A DNA stretch of 64,000 bases, taken from the NCBI GenBank assembly GCA_026705345.1, contig JAPPAV010000077.1, forward strand, positions 62,001-126,000. Direction: 5' to 3'. The stretch's first letter is position 1, and the number at the start of each line of letters is the position of its first letter. The notes under the pieces were generated by a model that was given only the letters and a program-made list of their open reading frames with translations, had not been told where the DNA came from and made no database searches. Made by a program: the position numbers and the translations under genes. This document shows, piece after piece, positions 20,591 through 29,366 of this stretch. This DNA comes from Gammaproteobacteria bacterium. Lineage in GTDB: Bacteria; Pseudomonadota; Gammaproteobacteria; Pseudomonadales; Azotimanducaceae.

Positions 20591-21241
20591 TCAGTACTCC
20601 TGGCTGATCGCGAGCGCCTTGCCCACCGCGAACGGCGCCGCGGTGACGCTCGCCGCCAGCAATGCTGCGAGCGCCAGAAGTTGGAAGGCGACCGGATCGC
20701 CGAGCATGGCGGCCGTGCTCGCGCTGGCGCCGAAGATCAGAACCGGAACATAGAAAGGCAGAACCAGGATGGCGACCAGCAGGCCGCCGCGCCCGGTCGC
20801 GACCGTCAGCGCCGAGCCGATGGCACCCAAGAGGGTCAGCGCCGGGGTGCCGATGCACAAGGTCAACATCAGCACCCAAACCCCGGTGGTCGTTCCGGTG
20901 AGCATGACTGCCGCCACCGGGCTCAAGACCGCAACCGGCAAGCCGGACAGCGCCCAATGCGCGGCAAGTTTCCCCATGACGGCGGGGAATAGCGGTTGGG
21001 CGTGGATCAGCAACTGCTCCAGCGTCCCGTCATCGTGGTCGCGCCGAAACACCCCTTCCACGGCCAGCACGTTGGCGAACAACGCGAGCACCCAGATGAT
21101 CCCCGGGGCGAGTGCCGCACCGGCACCGAGGCCGAGCAGAACCGATGCAAGCACGAAGAACGCGAGCGGGTTCGCGGCGTCGGAGCGGCTGCGAACGGCG
21201 ACTAGGAGATCGCGCCGGAACTGTGCGAAGAAGAGCCTCAT
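20591..21241 (-). CDS. ccmB: heme exporter protein CcmB
   Basis: Permease subunit of the CcmABCD complex, 216 residues with about six TM segments. The N-terminus FAQFRRDLLVAVRSRSDAAN and the motif RRDHDDGTLEQLLIHAQPL are typical. The ATG overlaps the ccmA stop as ATGA, so translation is coupled to the ATPase. Confidence 0.93.
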   Translation of the reverse strand: MRLFFAQFRRDLLVAVRSRSDAANPLAFFVLASVLLGLGAGAALAPGIIWVLALFANVLAVEGVFRRDHDDGTLEQLLIHAQPLFPAVMGKLAAHWALSGLPVAVLSPVAAVMLTGTTTGVWVLMLTLCIGTPALTLLGAIGSALTVATGRGGLLVAILVLPFYVPVLIFGASASTAAMLGDPVAFQLLALAALLAASVTAAPFAVGKALAISQEY

Positions 21242-21831
21242 GAACCGAGCGTCACCGTGCGCGTCACTTCCGGCGCGGTCGGCAACGTCTGGTGGGTTGC
21301 ACAGACCGCAGCGCCACCGATAGCACGATGCCGGGCAAGCAGATTGCCGACCAGGTCACGACCGTCGTCGTCCAGGGCGGTGAGCGGCTCGTCCAGAATC
21401 CAAAGCGGCGCAGCCGAGACCAGCAGCCGGGCCAGCGACACCCGCCGTTGCTGTCCCGCCGACAGCGAGTCGCAAACGTCGTGACGGGCATCGTCAAGCC
21501 CGACGCGGCCGAGCGCCCCCTCGATGGATCCGTCGTCTGCGTTCGAGTCCGTGATGCCGGCGAGCCAGCGTAGATTCTCGATCGGCGTCATCCGCCCGCA
21601 AATGCCCGACCGGTGGCCAACGTAGAGACCGTCGACGGGGCGACGGACATCGCCCGCATCCGGTTCGTGCAAACCGACTAGGCAACGCAGCAACGTACTC
21701 TTTCCGCTACCGTTCGGCCCTCGGATCTCGACGAGGTCGCCCGCCCGCGCACTAAACGACAATTCGTCGAACAACACCCGATCACCAACGGTGCAACGGA
21801 TGTTCTCGGCAACGAGCAGGTCGTGTTCCAC
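21238..21831 (-). CDS. ccmA: heme exporter ATP-binding protein CcmA
   Basis: ABC ATPase of 197 residues driving release of holo-CcmE. Walker A GPNGSGKST, signature LSAGQQRRVSLARLL and Walker B LWILDEPLTALDDDG are present. I chose GTG at 21831 (VEHDLLVAENIRC), which gives the usual family length. A longer reading frame exists but its N-terminal part runs through a palindromic element (peptide GRDKPVPYG), which is unlikely to be protein. Confidence 0.92.
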   Translation of the reverse strand: MEHDLLVAENIRCTVGDRVLFDELSFSARAGDLVEIRGPNGSGKSTLLRCLVGLHEPDAGDVRRPVDGLYVGHRSGICGRMTPIENLRWLAGITDSNADDGSIEGALGRVGLDDARHDVCDSLSAGQQRRVSLARLLVSAAPLWILDEPLTALDDDGRDLVGNLLARHRAIGGAAVCATHQTLPTAPEVTRTVTLGS

Positions 21832-21859
21832 CAGATTCGCTCTTCCAAGGACAACGGGA

Positions 21860-21886
21860 CCGTAGGGGACGGGCTTGTCCCGTCCC
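21860..21886. repeat. palindromic element, type 1, between ccmA and the sigma factor gene
   Basis: CCGTAG flank (21860-21865), stem GGGACGGG (21866-21873), loop CTTGT, stem CCCGTCCC (21879-21886). It lies in the divergent promoter region, in the opposite orientation to the copy at 3464. Confidence 0.85.
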
Positions 21887-21974
21887 GAAGCCAGTCGCGG
21901 GGCTTGCAGTAAACGCCAAACGCCGATTCCACGTCTATAGTGTCGAGGTACCCAAGCCGACACCGGGGCACCGA

Positions 21975-22556
21975 TTGAGCGACCGCGCACTCGACATACC
22001 CGGGCAGTTGTTGGTCCGGGCGAGAGACGACGACAACGCGCTTTCCGACCTCATCGACGCGGCCGCCCCGGTTGTCCACCGGTGGGCATTGGTGCAGACC
22101 GGCGACGCGGTGGAAGCCGACGACGTGACACAAGAGGTGCTGATACGCATGATTCGCAACCTCGACACCCTGCCGGAACCGCCCCGCTTTGCCGGGTGGC
22201 TGTACACCGTGACCCGGAACGCCGCCGCCGACCGCTTTCGGTCACGTTCGCGCCAGCGCACCGCCGCCGACTCTGAGGACATCCTCGAAGGGGCAGTCTC
22301 CGACATCTCGAACCCGGCGGACGATGTCGAGCGGGTCGAACTTGGCAACGTGATGCGGTCGGCGTTCGACCAGCTGCCCAGTCGCCAGCGTGAAGTGTTC
22401 GATCTCGTCGAGTTGCAGGGGATCCCGGCCACCGAGGCGGCCGACATACTCGGCATCCGGGCGACCAGCGTCCGCGGGAATCTCTTCAAGGCGCGACGCA
22501 ACCTTCGCCGACGGATCCTGACGGTGTGGCCCGACGTCGAGGAGGACTGGCAATGA
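21975..22556 (+). CDS. ECF (extracytoplasmic function) sigma-70 factor
   Basis: RNA polymerase sigma factor of 193 residues. Region 2 (DDVTQEVLIRMIRNLDTLP, then RFAGWLYTVTRNAAADRFR) and region 4 (LPSRQREVFDLVELQGIPAT ... VRGNLFKARRNLRRRI) are clear; region 3 is lacking, as in ECF factors. The start is a TTG. The stop overlaps the next gene's ATG (ATGA), so sigma and anti-sigma are coupled. The regulon is unknown; autoregulation is usual for this class. Confidence 0.9.
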   Translation: MSDRALDIPGQLLVRARDDDNALSDLIDAAAPVVHRWALVQTGDAVEADDVTQEVLIRMIRNLDTLPEPPRFAGWLYTVTRNAAADRFRSRSRQRTAADSEDILEGAVSDISNPADDVERVELGNVMRSAFDQLPSRQREVFDLVELQGIPATEAADILGIRATSVRGNLFKARRNLRRRILTVWPDVEEDWQ

Positions 22557-23131
22557 GCGCCCGGGAGCATCCCGTGGAGACGTTATTGACGGCGGAGTTG
22601 GACGAACTGGCCGGGGAAGCCGACACGGAGTTGGGTCGACACGTTCGCGACTGCCCGCATCTCTCGGCAGCGGCGCGGAAGATCTTGGCGGCGAACGCCG
22701 CGCTCAACGCCTCGCTGGCCGAAGGACGTGTTTTCCGCGGCGACTCGCTAATCGCCCGGGCACGCTCCGGGGAAACGACATCCACGGTTGGCCGGGCCCG
22801 TTGGCGTCCAAGAGTGCCCGCCGTGCCGGCTGCCTGGCGGTGGGTGCCTGCGGCAGCCGCCGTCGGCGCCTTGGCGATTGCGGCGATCCTGCTGGGAGTA
22901 ATCGGAAGCGAGGAGCCGTTGCCCGGTCCCGCATGGGATCCCGACCCGATGACGCCCGAGTACGCCGCCCAGCCGCTGCTCGTCGATGCCCCCGGCTACA
23001 ACGTCGCGGTCATCCCGACGGCGAATCCCGATATCACGATTTTCTGGTTTTCTAAGGAGAACGATGATGCGCAAAGAGTGGATCCGGTTCACGACGGTCC
23101 CATTGCTATTGGTCGTGGCAACGGCCTGTGA
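22553..23131 (+). CDS. single-pass anti-sigma factor
   Basis: Protein of 192 residues directly coupled to the ECF sigma gene. The cytoplasmic N-terminus holds HVRDCPH, which resembles the HxxxCxxC zinc anti-sigma motif but with His in place of the last Cys. A TM segment (WVPAAAAVGALAIAAILLGV, about 105-123) leads to a periplasmic tail with AVIPTANPDITIFWF. Context and topology support membrane sequestration of the sigma factor. The last 22 codons overlap the next gene in another frame. Confidence 0.75.
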   Translation: MSAREHPVETLLTAELDELAGEADTELGRHVRDCPHLSAAARKILAANAALNASLAEGRVFRGDSLIARARSGETTSTVGRARWRPRVPAVPAAWRWVPAAAAVGALAIAAILLGVIGSEEPLPGPAWDPDPMTPEYAAQPLLVDAPGYNVAVIPTANPDITIFWFSKENDDAQRVDPVHDGPIAIGRGNGL

Positions 23132-23774
23132 CCTCGGCACGCAGTTGGAGGTGCGGACCTTCCAGGTCGAGGCCGCGGACGAGGCCCAACTAGCGAGTGT
23201 CGGCATCCTAATCCAGCCATACGTCTACAAGGAGCGGCCCGATGCGCCGGGATCCATGGCGATCGCGGCGGGTGCGATCACGGTACGGGAAACGCCGGAC
23301 AACCTCGACCAGATTGCCAGGGTCCTCGCGGAACTTGACCTTTCGACAACGCCGACACCTTCGTTCCGTCTGCAATTCCAGCTCGTCGAAGCCAATGGGG
23401 GGTCGGAGTCCGACCCCGTGATCGCCGACGTGGTTGAGGAGCTGCGCAAGACCCTCCGATTCGACGGCTACTCCCTAGTCGGCGAGGCACAGATAGCCGT
23501 GAAGCCCGATGCCATGTTCGACCAGGTACTACAGACAGCCGAGAACGAGTACCACATCAACGGCACCTTGGACGAGTACCGATCCGGCTATGTGCTGAGG
23601 GTTCGTCTCGATCGCCCGCGTTCGAGAACGCAGGGAAACACCACCACCCACTTCAGATCAGCCGCTCTGGCAACCAACGTCGGCATTCGACCGAACCAGA
23701 CCCTAGTGCTTGGATCGATTTCCATCGAGGACTCGGCAGTCCTATTCGCCGTGGTCAGGCTGATCGAAGTCTGA
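23064..23774 (+). CDS. secretin-derived lipoprotein of the ECF sigma unit
   Basis: Lipoprotein of 236 residues. The N-terminus [22 protein letters not shown] ends in a lipobox (Cys22). The mature part has a secretin N-domain-like unit ([20 protein letters not shown]) and later a piece like the secretin beta region ([20 protein letters not shown]), but it is far too short for a gated channel. AAGGAG lies four bases before the first ATG and seven before the second. The gene overlaps the anti-sigma gene by 68 bases, which suggests co-expression. A role as envelope sensor or secretin accessory is inference. Confidence 0.65.
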   Translation: MMRKEWIRFTTVPLLLVVATACDLGTQLEVRTFQVEAADEAQLASVGILIQPYVYKERPDAPGSMAIAAGAITVRETPDNLDQIARVLAELDLSTTPTPSFRLQFQLVEANGGSESDPVIADVVEELRKTLRFDGYSLVGEAQIAVKPDAMFDQVLQTAENEYHINGTLDEYRSGYVLRVRLDRPRSRTQGNTTTHFRSAALATNVGIRPNQTLVLGSISIEDSAVLFAVVRLIEV

Positions 23775-24590
23775 CCCGTTCCGGGTGAGGTCTCGCGTCG
23801 GCATCAACTCAACGCGACGCCGCAAGCTCTCGAAATCGACCAGTGCGCCATCGCCCAAATGGCTCGGCACCACGTGGCGCATGGCCCGGGCGATGTTGTC
23901 CACCCGCCCCGGCTGGATGGCGTCCCATTCCGCGAGCATCCGCTTGATGATCGGCCGTTCCAGGTTTTCCTGGGAACCGCACAGGTTGCAGGGAATGATC
24001 GGATGTTCCCGGTACTTCGACCAACGCTCGATGTCCCGTTCTCGGACGTAGTAGAGCGGCCGGATCACCACGTGGTCGCCGTCGTCGGAGACGAGTTTCG
24101 GCGGCATGGATTTCAACCGGCCACCGTGGAACATATTGAGGAACAACGTCTCCACGGCATCGTCCGCGTGGTGGCCCAGCGCGATCTTGGTGGCGCCGAT
24201 CCGCCGGGCGAAGCTGTAAAGCACGCCCCGGCGTAGGCGCGAGCAGACCGGGCAGTAGGTCTTGCCCTCGGGGGTCAGCGCCTTGACGATCGAGTAGGTG
24301 TCCTCTTCGACGATGTGGTATTCGATGCCGAGCGTGTCCAGGTAGTCCGGCAGCACGTGGGCGGGGAAGTTCGGCTGCTTCTGGTCGAGATTGACGGCCA
24401 CCACCTCGAACGAGACCGGCGCGTTGCGTTTCAAGGACAGCAGCATGTCAAGCAGCGTGTAGGAATCCTTGCCGCCGGACAGACAGGCCATGATCCGGTC
24501 GCCGTCCTCGATCATCGCGTAGTCGGCCACCGCCTTCCCGGCCAAGCGCCGGAGCTTCTTGCCCAGCTTGTTGGCCTGAGCGCTGGCCAT
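23742..24590 (-). CDS. ttcA: tRNA 2-thiocytidine(32) biosynthesis protein TtcA
   Basis: Fe-S dependent PP-loop enzyme of 282 residues that thiolates cytidine 32 of certain tRNAs. The ATP-binding PP-loop SGGKDS is at 38-43, and the cysteine pair CPVC (113, 116) lies mid-protein. CNLC near 201-204 supplies further cysteines. [19 protein letters not shown] is highly family-specific. The ATG directly abuts the stop of the ybbP-like gene, so it is probably the third gene of that operon. Its 3' end overlaps the convergent lipoprotein gene by 33 bases. Confidence 0.95.
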   Translation of the reverse strand: MASAQANKLGKKLRRLAGKAVADYAMIEDGDRIMACLSGGKDSYTLLDMLLSLKRNAPVSFEVVAVNLDQKQPNFPAHVLPDYLDTLGIEYHIVEEDTYSIVKALTPEGKTYCPVCSRLRRGVLYSFARRIGATKIALGHHADDAVETLFLNMFHGGRLKSMPPKLVSDDGDHVVIRPLYYVRERDIERWSKYREHPIIPCNLCGSQENLERPIIKRMLAEWDAIQPGRVDNIARAMRHVVPSHLGDGALVDFESLRRRVELMPTRDLTRNGSDFDQPDHGE

Positions 24591-27092
24591 CTAGACCTCC
24601 CGCAGGACCGTCGCGGGCGGGGAGCTCACCAGCTTGCGGGTGCCGAGGTAGCCGACGGTCGCGATCATGGCCATGCCGATAGCCGGTCCTGTTGCCCAAA
24701 GCCAGAAGTGCATGCTTGTCGGCAATTCGAAGATTTCCCGGTTGAGGGTGAACACGGTGATTTCCGCGCCGATCACGGCGACGATCCCCGCGAACAGCCC
24801 CAGGATGGCGAACTCCGTCACCAGGGCACCCTGGATCAGGGGGCGGGATCCGCCCAGTGCACGCAGCAGGGCATGTTCGCGCAGGCGCTGGTCCCGACTC
24901 GAGCCGATGGAGGCGATCAGCACCAGCGCACCCGCTCCGAGCACCAGGTAGAGCACGAGTTCCACGGTCTGGGTGACCCGGTCGATGATGGTGCGCACCT
25001 GGTTGATGATCTCGTCCACCTCGATCAAGGTAATCGTGGGGTGGGCCGATAGCAGCTCGTTCAGGAACGGCTTCTCCTCACGCGACAGGTGGAAGCTTGT
25101 CATGAAGGTCGCCGGGTATTCGTCGAGGGTGCCCGGCGAGAAGATGATGAAGAAATTGGGCTGCAGACTGTCCCACTCCACGCTGCGCAGGTTGGTGACG
25201 GGAACCGTGAGGGGCAGCCCGCCGATGTCGAGGGTGAGGGTATCGCCCACCGAAACACCGATGGAACTCGCGTATTCGTCCTCCAAGGACGCGGCGGGTT
25301 CCCGGGTTCCGTCCGCAGGCCACCATTCGCCCGCGACGACGACGTTGTTGTCGGGCAAGTCCGCCGAAAACGTGAGGTTGCGTTCCGAGCGAATGCCGGG
25401 TCCGGGGCGCGGTCCGACGCGCCGTCGCCATTCCCTGGCCGGCACGTCGTTCACGGCATTGATGCGGCCGCGAATCATCGGAAACAGTGCGCCGTCGTAA
25501 TCTGTGCGGTCAGTCAGCAAACGCTGCACGGCTTCCGCCTCCGTCGGCATGACATTCATCAGGAAGTGGTTGGGCGTGCTCTGTGGAATCTCCGCCTGCC
25601 AGTCCTCCACGAGCGCCGTGCGGACTAGGAGCATCACCAAGAGGAGCATGATCGCGAAACCGAAGATCACGATCTGGGCGACGTTCTCCCGGTAGCGGCG
25701 CTGCAGACCGGCGAGCGCAAGCCGCCAGGTGCTGCCGGCCTGCATGCCGATTACCCGTCCGCCCCGGAGCAGGATCAAGGCAAGGATCGCGAAGGTACCG
25801 CCTGTCACCACGGCTCCGACCAGGGCCGCCACGGTAAGAATGACGCTGCCGCTGTGCCAGATGAGGAGTGCGAGACTGCCTGCCGCCGCGAAGGAGTAGG
25901 TCACGAACGGACCCACACCGGTGCCGAGATCTCGGCGTATGACGCGCATCGGCGAGATCTTCCTCAGTCCGAGGAGCGGAGGCAATGCGAATGCCAACAG
26001 GCAGATGAACCCCGTGATCGAACCGACGACCAGGGGTCGCAACCCCGGCAGGGGCAGGGTGGGCGGCAGCAGGTCGCCCAGCGCCGCGATGATGCCGAGA
26101 TGGACCACGCCCCCGAGCGCCAAGCCCAGCAAGGTGCCAACGACCCCGATCACCAGCAACACGCCCAGGTAGCCCCACTGGATCTCCCGCGGCGTCGCGC
26201 CCAGCGTCTTCAGGACGCCGACGTGGTCGAAGTGGCGGCGCGCATACCGGTTGGCCGCCAACGCCACGGCAATGCCGGCCAGAAGCACCGCCAACAGTCC
26301 GCCCAGCAGCAGGAAACTCTCGGCCCGGTCGATGGCCCGGGCGATGGACGCGTTGGCGTCCCGGATGCTGCGCCAACGGTAGTTCGGGGCCAGATCCTCG
26401 CGGATCGCGTCGTAAAGGGCCCGCAGTCCGGTGTCTTCGCCCGCCAGCATCAAGCTATAGCCGATGCGACTGCCCGGCTGCACAACCTGCGTTGCAGGGA
26501 TGTCCTCCACGCGCATCAGGAGACGCGGGCCAAAGTTCATGAAGCTTGTACCGCCGCGATCCGGTTCCCCGGTAAGCACCGCGGTGACGGTGAAATCCGC
26601 GTACCCGACAGCGACCCGATCCCCTACCTCGACACCGAGAGACGGAAACAGCCGCGAGTCCATCCACACCTCGCCGATGCCGGGTACGTCCGACGCCGGC
26701 TCGCCCCGAGCGAACGGCTCGGTCGCGACGCGGGCCGTGCCGCGCAACGGATAGCCCGGTGCCACGGCCTTGACGCTTGCCAACTGGTTGCGGTCGGACC
26801 CGGATGCGTCGGCAAACACCATCGAGTTGAAGGTGATGACGTCCGCGTACTTGAGCCCTTCCTGCCTCGCTAGCTCCCGGAATCGATCGGGAATCTCCCG
26901 GGAACCGCCGATGACCCGGTCCGCGCCTAGGAAGCTCGTCGACTCCTCCACGATGGCGCGCTGCAGCCGATCCACGAAGAGCGTGATCGCCGACACCGAG
27001 CCGACCGCCACCAGGAGCGCGGCGATCAACAGGCGCAACTCGCCTGCACGCCAGTCGCGCATCGCGAACTTGACGGCAAGCGACGGCGTCAC
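24591..27092 (-). CDS. ybbP: YbbP-like ABC transporter permease (FtsX domains)
   Basis: Inner-membrane permease of about 833 residues. A TM near the N-terminus (LRLLIAALLVAVGSVSAITL) is followed by a large periplasmic domain, several central helices, a second periplasmic domain and a C-terminal FtsX block with four TMs. This is the MacB-like architecture of YbbP proteins, thought to extract or move lipophilic molecules across the envelope without being a classical importer. The start is a GTG that overlaps the ybbA stop (GTGA). Confidence 0.88.
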   Translation of the reverse strand: MTPSLAVKFAMRDWRAGELRLLIAALLVAVGSVSAITLFVDRLQRAIVEESTSFLGADRVIGGSREIPDRFRELARQEGLKYADVITFNSMVFADASGSDRNQLASVKAVAPGYPLRGTARVATEPFARGEPASDVPGIGEVWMDSRLFPSLGVEVGDRVAVGYADFTVTAVLTGEPDRGGTSFMNFGPRLLMRVEDIPATQVVQPGSRIGYSLMLAGEDTGLRALYDAIREDLAPNYRWRSIRDANASIARAIDRAESFLLLGGLLAVLLAGIAVALAANRYARRHFDHVGVLKTLGATPREIQWGYLGVLLVIGVVGTLLGLALGGVVHLGIIAALGDLLPPTLPLPGLRPLVVGSITGFICLLAFALPPLLGLRKISPMRVIRRDLGTGVGPFVTYSFAAAGSLALLIWHSGSVILTVAALVGAVVTGGTFAILALILLRGGRVIGMQAGSTWRLALAGLQRRYRENVAQIVIFGFAIMLLLVMLLVRTALVEDWQAEIPQSTPNHFLMNVMPTEAEAVQRLLTDRTDYDGALFPMIRGRINAVNDVPAREWRRRVGPRPGPGIRSERNLTFSADLPDNNVVVAGEWWPADGTREPAASLEDEYASSIGVSVGDTLTLDIGGLPLTVPVTNLRSVEWDSLQPNFFIIFSPGTLDEYPATFMTSFHLSREEKPFLNELLSAHPTITLIEVDEIINQVRTIIDRVTQTVELVLYLVLGAGALVLIASIGSSRDQRLREHALLRALGGSRPLIQGALVTEFAILGLFAGIVAVIGAEITVFTLNREIFELPTSMHFWLWATGPAIGMAMIATVGYLGTRKLVSSPPATVLREV

Positions 27093-27772
27093 GGTGGGGA
27101 GTCCTTGACGACCCGTCCGGCCTCCAGGGTCACGGTGCGCCCGCAACGCGTCGCCAGCGCGGCGTCGTGCGTCACCAGGACCAGCGTCGTCCCGACCTCG
27201 CGGTTGAGATCGAAGATGAGATCCGCGATCCGGGCACCCGTATGGGTATCGAGATTGCCGGTGGGCTCGTCCGCGAACAGCACCTTCGGGCCCGACGCGA
27301 ACGCCCTCGCGATGGCCACCCGTTGTTGTTCGCCGCCGGAAAGCTGCCGGGGATAGTGGGTCGTCCGCGCCGACAGTCCGACCCGGTCCAGGAATTCGCG
27401 GGCATCCTCTTTCGCTTGCTTGTCGCCTCGAAGCTCCAGTGGAAGCATGACGTTCTCTAGCGCGGTCAGGCTGTCGATCAGCTGGAAGGTCTGGAACACG
27501 AACCCCACCGAACGGGCCCGGACCTTGGCACGCTGCTCCTCCCCCAAGGCGGTGATCTCGGCACCGTCGAGCCAGACGTCACCCACCGTCGGCAGGTCGA
27601 GCCCCGCGAGAATGCCGAGGAGCGTCGTCTTGCCGGACCCGGACTCGCCGACCACGGCGACTTGACCCCCGGCATCCAAATCGAGATCGATGCCACCGAG
27701 GATCGTCAGCTCTCCCTCGGCTGTCGGGACGCGCTTGACCAGGCCCTTGGCGCGCAGAATGGATGTCGGCAT
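27089..27772 (-). CDS. ybbA: YbbA-like ABC transporter ATP-binding protein
   Basis: ATPase of 227 residues of the LolD/MacB class that pairs with the YbbP-like permease. Walker A GESGSGKTT, Q-loop FVFQTFQLIDSLTALENVML, signature LSGGEQQRVAIARAFA and Walker B VLFADEPTGNLD are present. The ATG at 27772 gives the usual N-terminus; longer readings add unrelated residues. It is divergent from tesA, the arrangement found in E. coli. Confidence 0.92.
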   Translation of the reverse strand: MPTSILRAKGLVKRVPTAEGELTILGGIDLDLDAGGQVAVVGESGSGKTTLLGILAGLDLPTVGDVWLDGAEITALGEEQRAKVRARSVGFVFQTFQLIDSLTALENVMLPLELRGDKQAKEDAREFLDRVGLSARTTHYPRQLSGGEQQRVAIARAFASGPKVLFADEPTGNLDTHTGARIADLIFDLNREVGTTLVLVTHDAALATRCGRTVTLEAGRVVKDSPP

Positions 27773-27975
27773 ACGTGTCGTCCGAACGATTGGTTGTCGG
27801 GCTTGACGCGGCGGACCATCGCCGCTCCCTTCGCCGGCCACAATTCGAAGGTCCGGCACACCCGAGTAGAGACGTTTTGGTGACGGGCGACATTATCAGC
27901 GCACCTGCGGGGATTCAAATGGCGCTTCCTCCGCACCCCTTGACCCGCTTCGACGACTGCCGTAAGTGTGTCCGG

Positions 27976-28626
27976 ATGAACCGGTTCCTCGATCGAGCCC
28001 TCGTCTGCGCCATGATGGCCGCAGCCCTTTGCCTTGCGGCCGACGACGCCGAAACGACGGTGAAGACGACCGTTCTGGTCATCGGCGACAGCTTGAGCGC
28101 CGGCTACGGGCTTCGCGGCGAAAAGTCCTGGGTGGACCTGCTCCAAGAACGGCTGGGCTCAGACTACCAAGTTCCCAATGCCAGCGTCAGCGGCGACACC
28201 ACCGGCGGCGGCCTCGCGCGGATCGGCAAGACGCTGGCCGCCCACAAGCCGGACATCGTGATCATCGAACTCGGCGGCAACGACGGGCTTCGCGGTTTGC
28301 CCATCGAGACGATCCGCGACAACCTGACGGCGATGGCCGAGGCGGTGATAGCCGCGGAGGCCCAACCGGTACTCGCCGGCATGCTCATGCCGCCGAACCT
28401 CGGGCCCCGCTACACCGAGGCCTTCCAGCAGGTCTACGAAGAAGTGGCCGAAGCCACCGGCGCCGCCCTGGTGCCGTTCCTGCTCGAGGGCGTGGCACTC
28501 TCCGAAGAGGGACTGATGCAGGACGACGGCGTGCACCCCACCGCGGCGGCGCAGGGACGACTACTGGACAACGTCTGGACGGTGTTGGCGCCTCTCGTAG
28601 CGAAGCAGCAAGGGACCGCTCGCTAA
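27976..28626 (+). CDS. tesA: periplasmic GDSL esterase/lysophospholipase TesA
   Basis: Exported multifunctional esterase (thioesterase I, protease I, lysophospholipase L1) of 216 residues. A signal peptide (MNRFLDRALVCAMMAAALCLA) precedes the SGNH-fold: block I VIGDSLSAGYG with the nucleophile Ser, block III GGNDGLRG, and the Asp-His dyad DGVHP near the end. The divergent ybbA neighbour is conserved with E. coli. It likely acts on acyl esters or lysophospholipids in the periplasm. Confidence 0.92.
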   Translation: MNRFLDRALVCAMMAAALCLAADDAETTVKTTVLVIGDSLSAGYGLRGEKSWVDLLQERLGSDYQVPNASVSGDTTGGGLARIGKTLAAHKPDIVIIELGGNDGLRGLPIETIRDNLTAMAEAVIAAEAQPVLAGMLMPPNLGPRYTEAFQQVYEEVAEATGAALVPFLLEGVALSEEGLMQDDGVHPTAAAQGRLLDNVWTVLAPLVAKQQGTAR

Positions 28627-28948
28627 GAGACTTTGGCCGTCGGCACATCGGCTGCCAAACCTCGCTACGCCATGGCTTGCGCCGTTACCCCTAGGCAGCC
28701 CTGCACCATACTTGCGTTTTATAGGTAGAACTACCTATCATCGATCCTGGCTAGTCGTCGTTACACCCGCGCTTTCGCAGCGGTGTCACCACGACATCAT
28801 CGTCGGGTCGAAGTAGTGCATGCCGCGTTGATCAACCGGATATTTCAGCGATTTCTTACGCGAACCACGGGCAGTCTCGCTCAACGTCCACGCCTGCGCC
28901 GCCTTAAGGTTTGGAGCCTCTTCAATTCAACGTTAAGGAGCTAGTGAA
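28627..28948. other. lower-GC leader region before the glycine-rich peptide gene
   Basis: This 322-base stretch has no convincing gene. It holds a perfect 18-bp palindrome between promoter-like hexamers (28712-28741), an imperfect ACACC...GGTGT stem-loop near 28764-28788, and an AAGGAG ribosome binding site at 28935-28940. The base composition falls visibly below that of the tesA gene to the left. Confidence 0.6.
28712..28741 (+). promoter_or_regulatory. candidate promoter with operator palindrome in its spacer
   Basis: TTGCGT (28712-28717) and TATCAT (28736-28741) are spaced by 18 bases. The perfect palindrome ATAGGTAG AA CTACCTAT (28721-28738) fills the spacer and touches the -10 box. A dyad between -35 and -10 with a long spacer is the layout used by MerR-type regulators, but no such regulator gene is nearby. 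It would drive the peptide and protease genes with a leader of about 200 bases. Confidence 0.4.
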
Positions 28949-29338
28949 ATGAAGATCAAGAAGCATGTGTTGGCGTGGGGACTGGTGGTTGGACTGGCCG
29001 GGTTCTCGACCGCTACAGCGGGCGACCGGCCCGAAGTCGGTAACGCAAAGGTCGGTCTCGTCGTCGCGAACGTAATAGCGGATACGGCGGCTGGCCAAGC
29101 GGGCCTCCAGGCTGGTGGGGCCGCCGTGGGTGGCGTGCTTGGCGAAACAGCCGGGCGCGCAGCTGGAGAAGCTACACGACAAGGGATCCGAAACGGAGCT
29201 GCTGGTGTTGCAAGGGCCGTCGGACATGGTGCGGCCCGCCGGCTGGCCGTCTCCGTGGGCGCCCGGGTGGGTGCCGCCATTGGTACTGCAGGCGGCCCGG
29301 TTGGAATGTTTGCCGGCGCTGCCATCGGGGCGCTCTAG
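28949..29338 (+). CDS. secreted glycine-zipper peptide, unknown function
   Basis: Small protein of 129 residues. MKIKKHVLAWGLVVGLAGFS then TATA is a signal peptide with likely cleavage after TATA. The mature part of about 105 residues is very rich in Gly and Ala with repeated GxxxG steps (GGAAVGGVLGETAGRAAGEA and GARVGAAIGTAGGPVGMFAG), suggesting amphipathic helices that pack in membranes. Such zippers occur in class II bacteriocins and in membrane-disrupting peptides, but also in harmless envelope proteins. AAGGAG sits eight bases before the ATG. It is followed 28 bases later by an M48 membrane protease. I do not recognise the family. Confidence 0.65.
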   Translation: MKIKKHVLAWGLVVGLAGFSTATAGDRPEVGNAKVGLVVANVIADTAAGQAGLQAGGAAVGGVLGETAGRAAGEATRQGIRNGAAGVARAVGHGAARRLAVSVGARVGAAIGTAGGPVGMFAGAAIGAL

Positions 29339-29366
29339 ACCTATACCTCACCGACGCGAGGTCGTG

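Noticed and set aside
21832-21990. Extended N-terminus for CcmA reading through the palindrome
   Set aside because: The peptide GRDKPVPYG is simply the translated repeat; the GTG at 21831 gives the normal family length.
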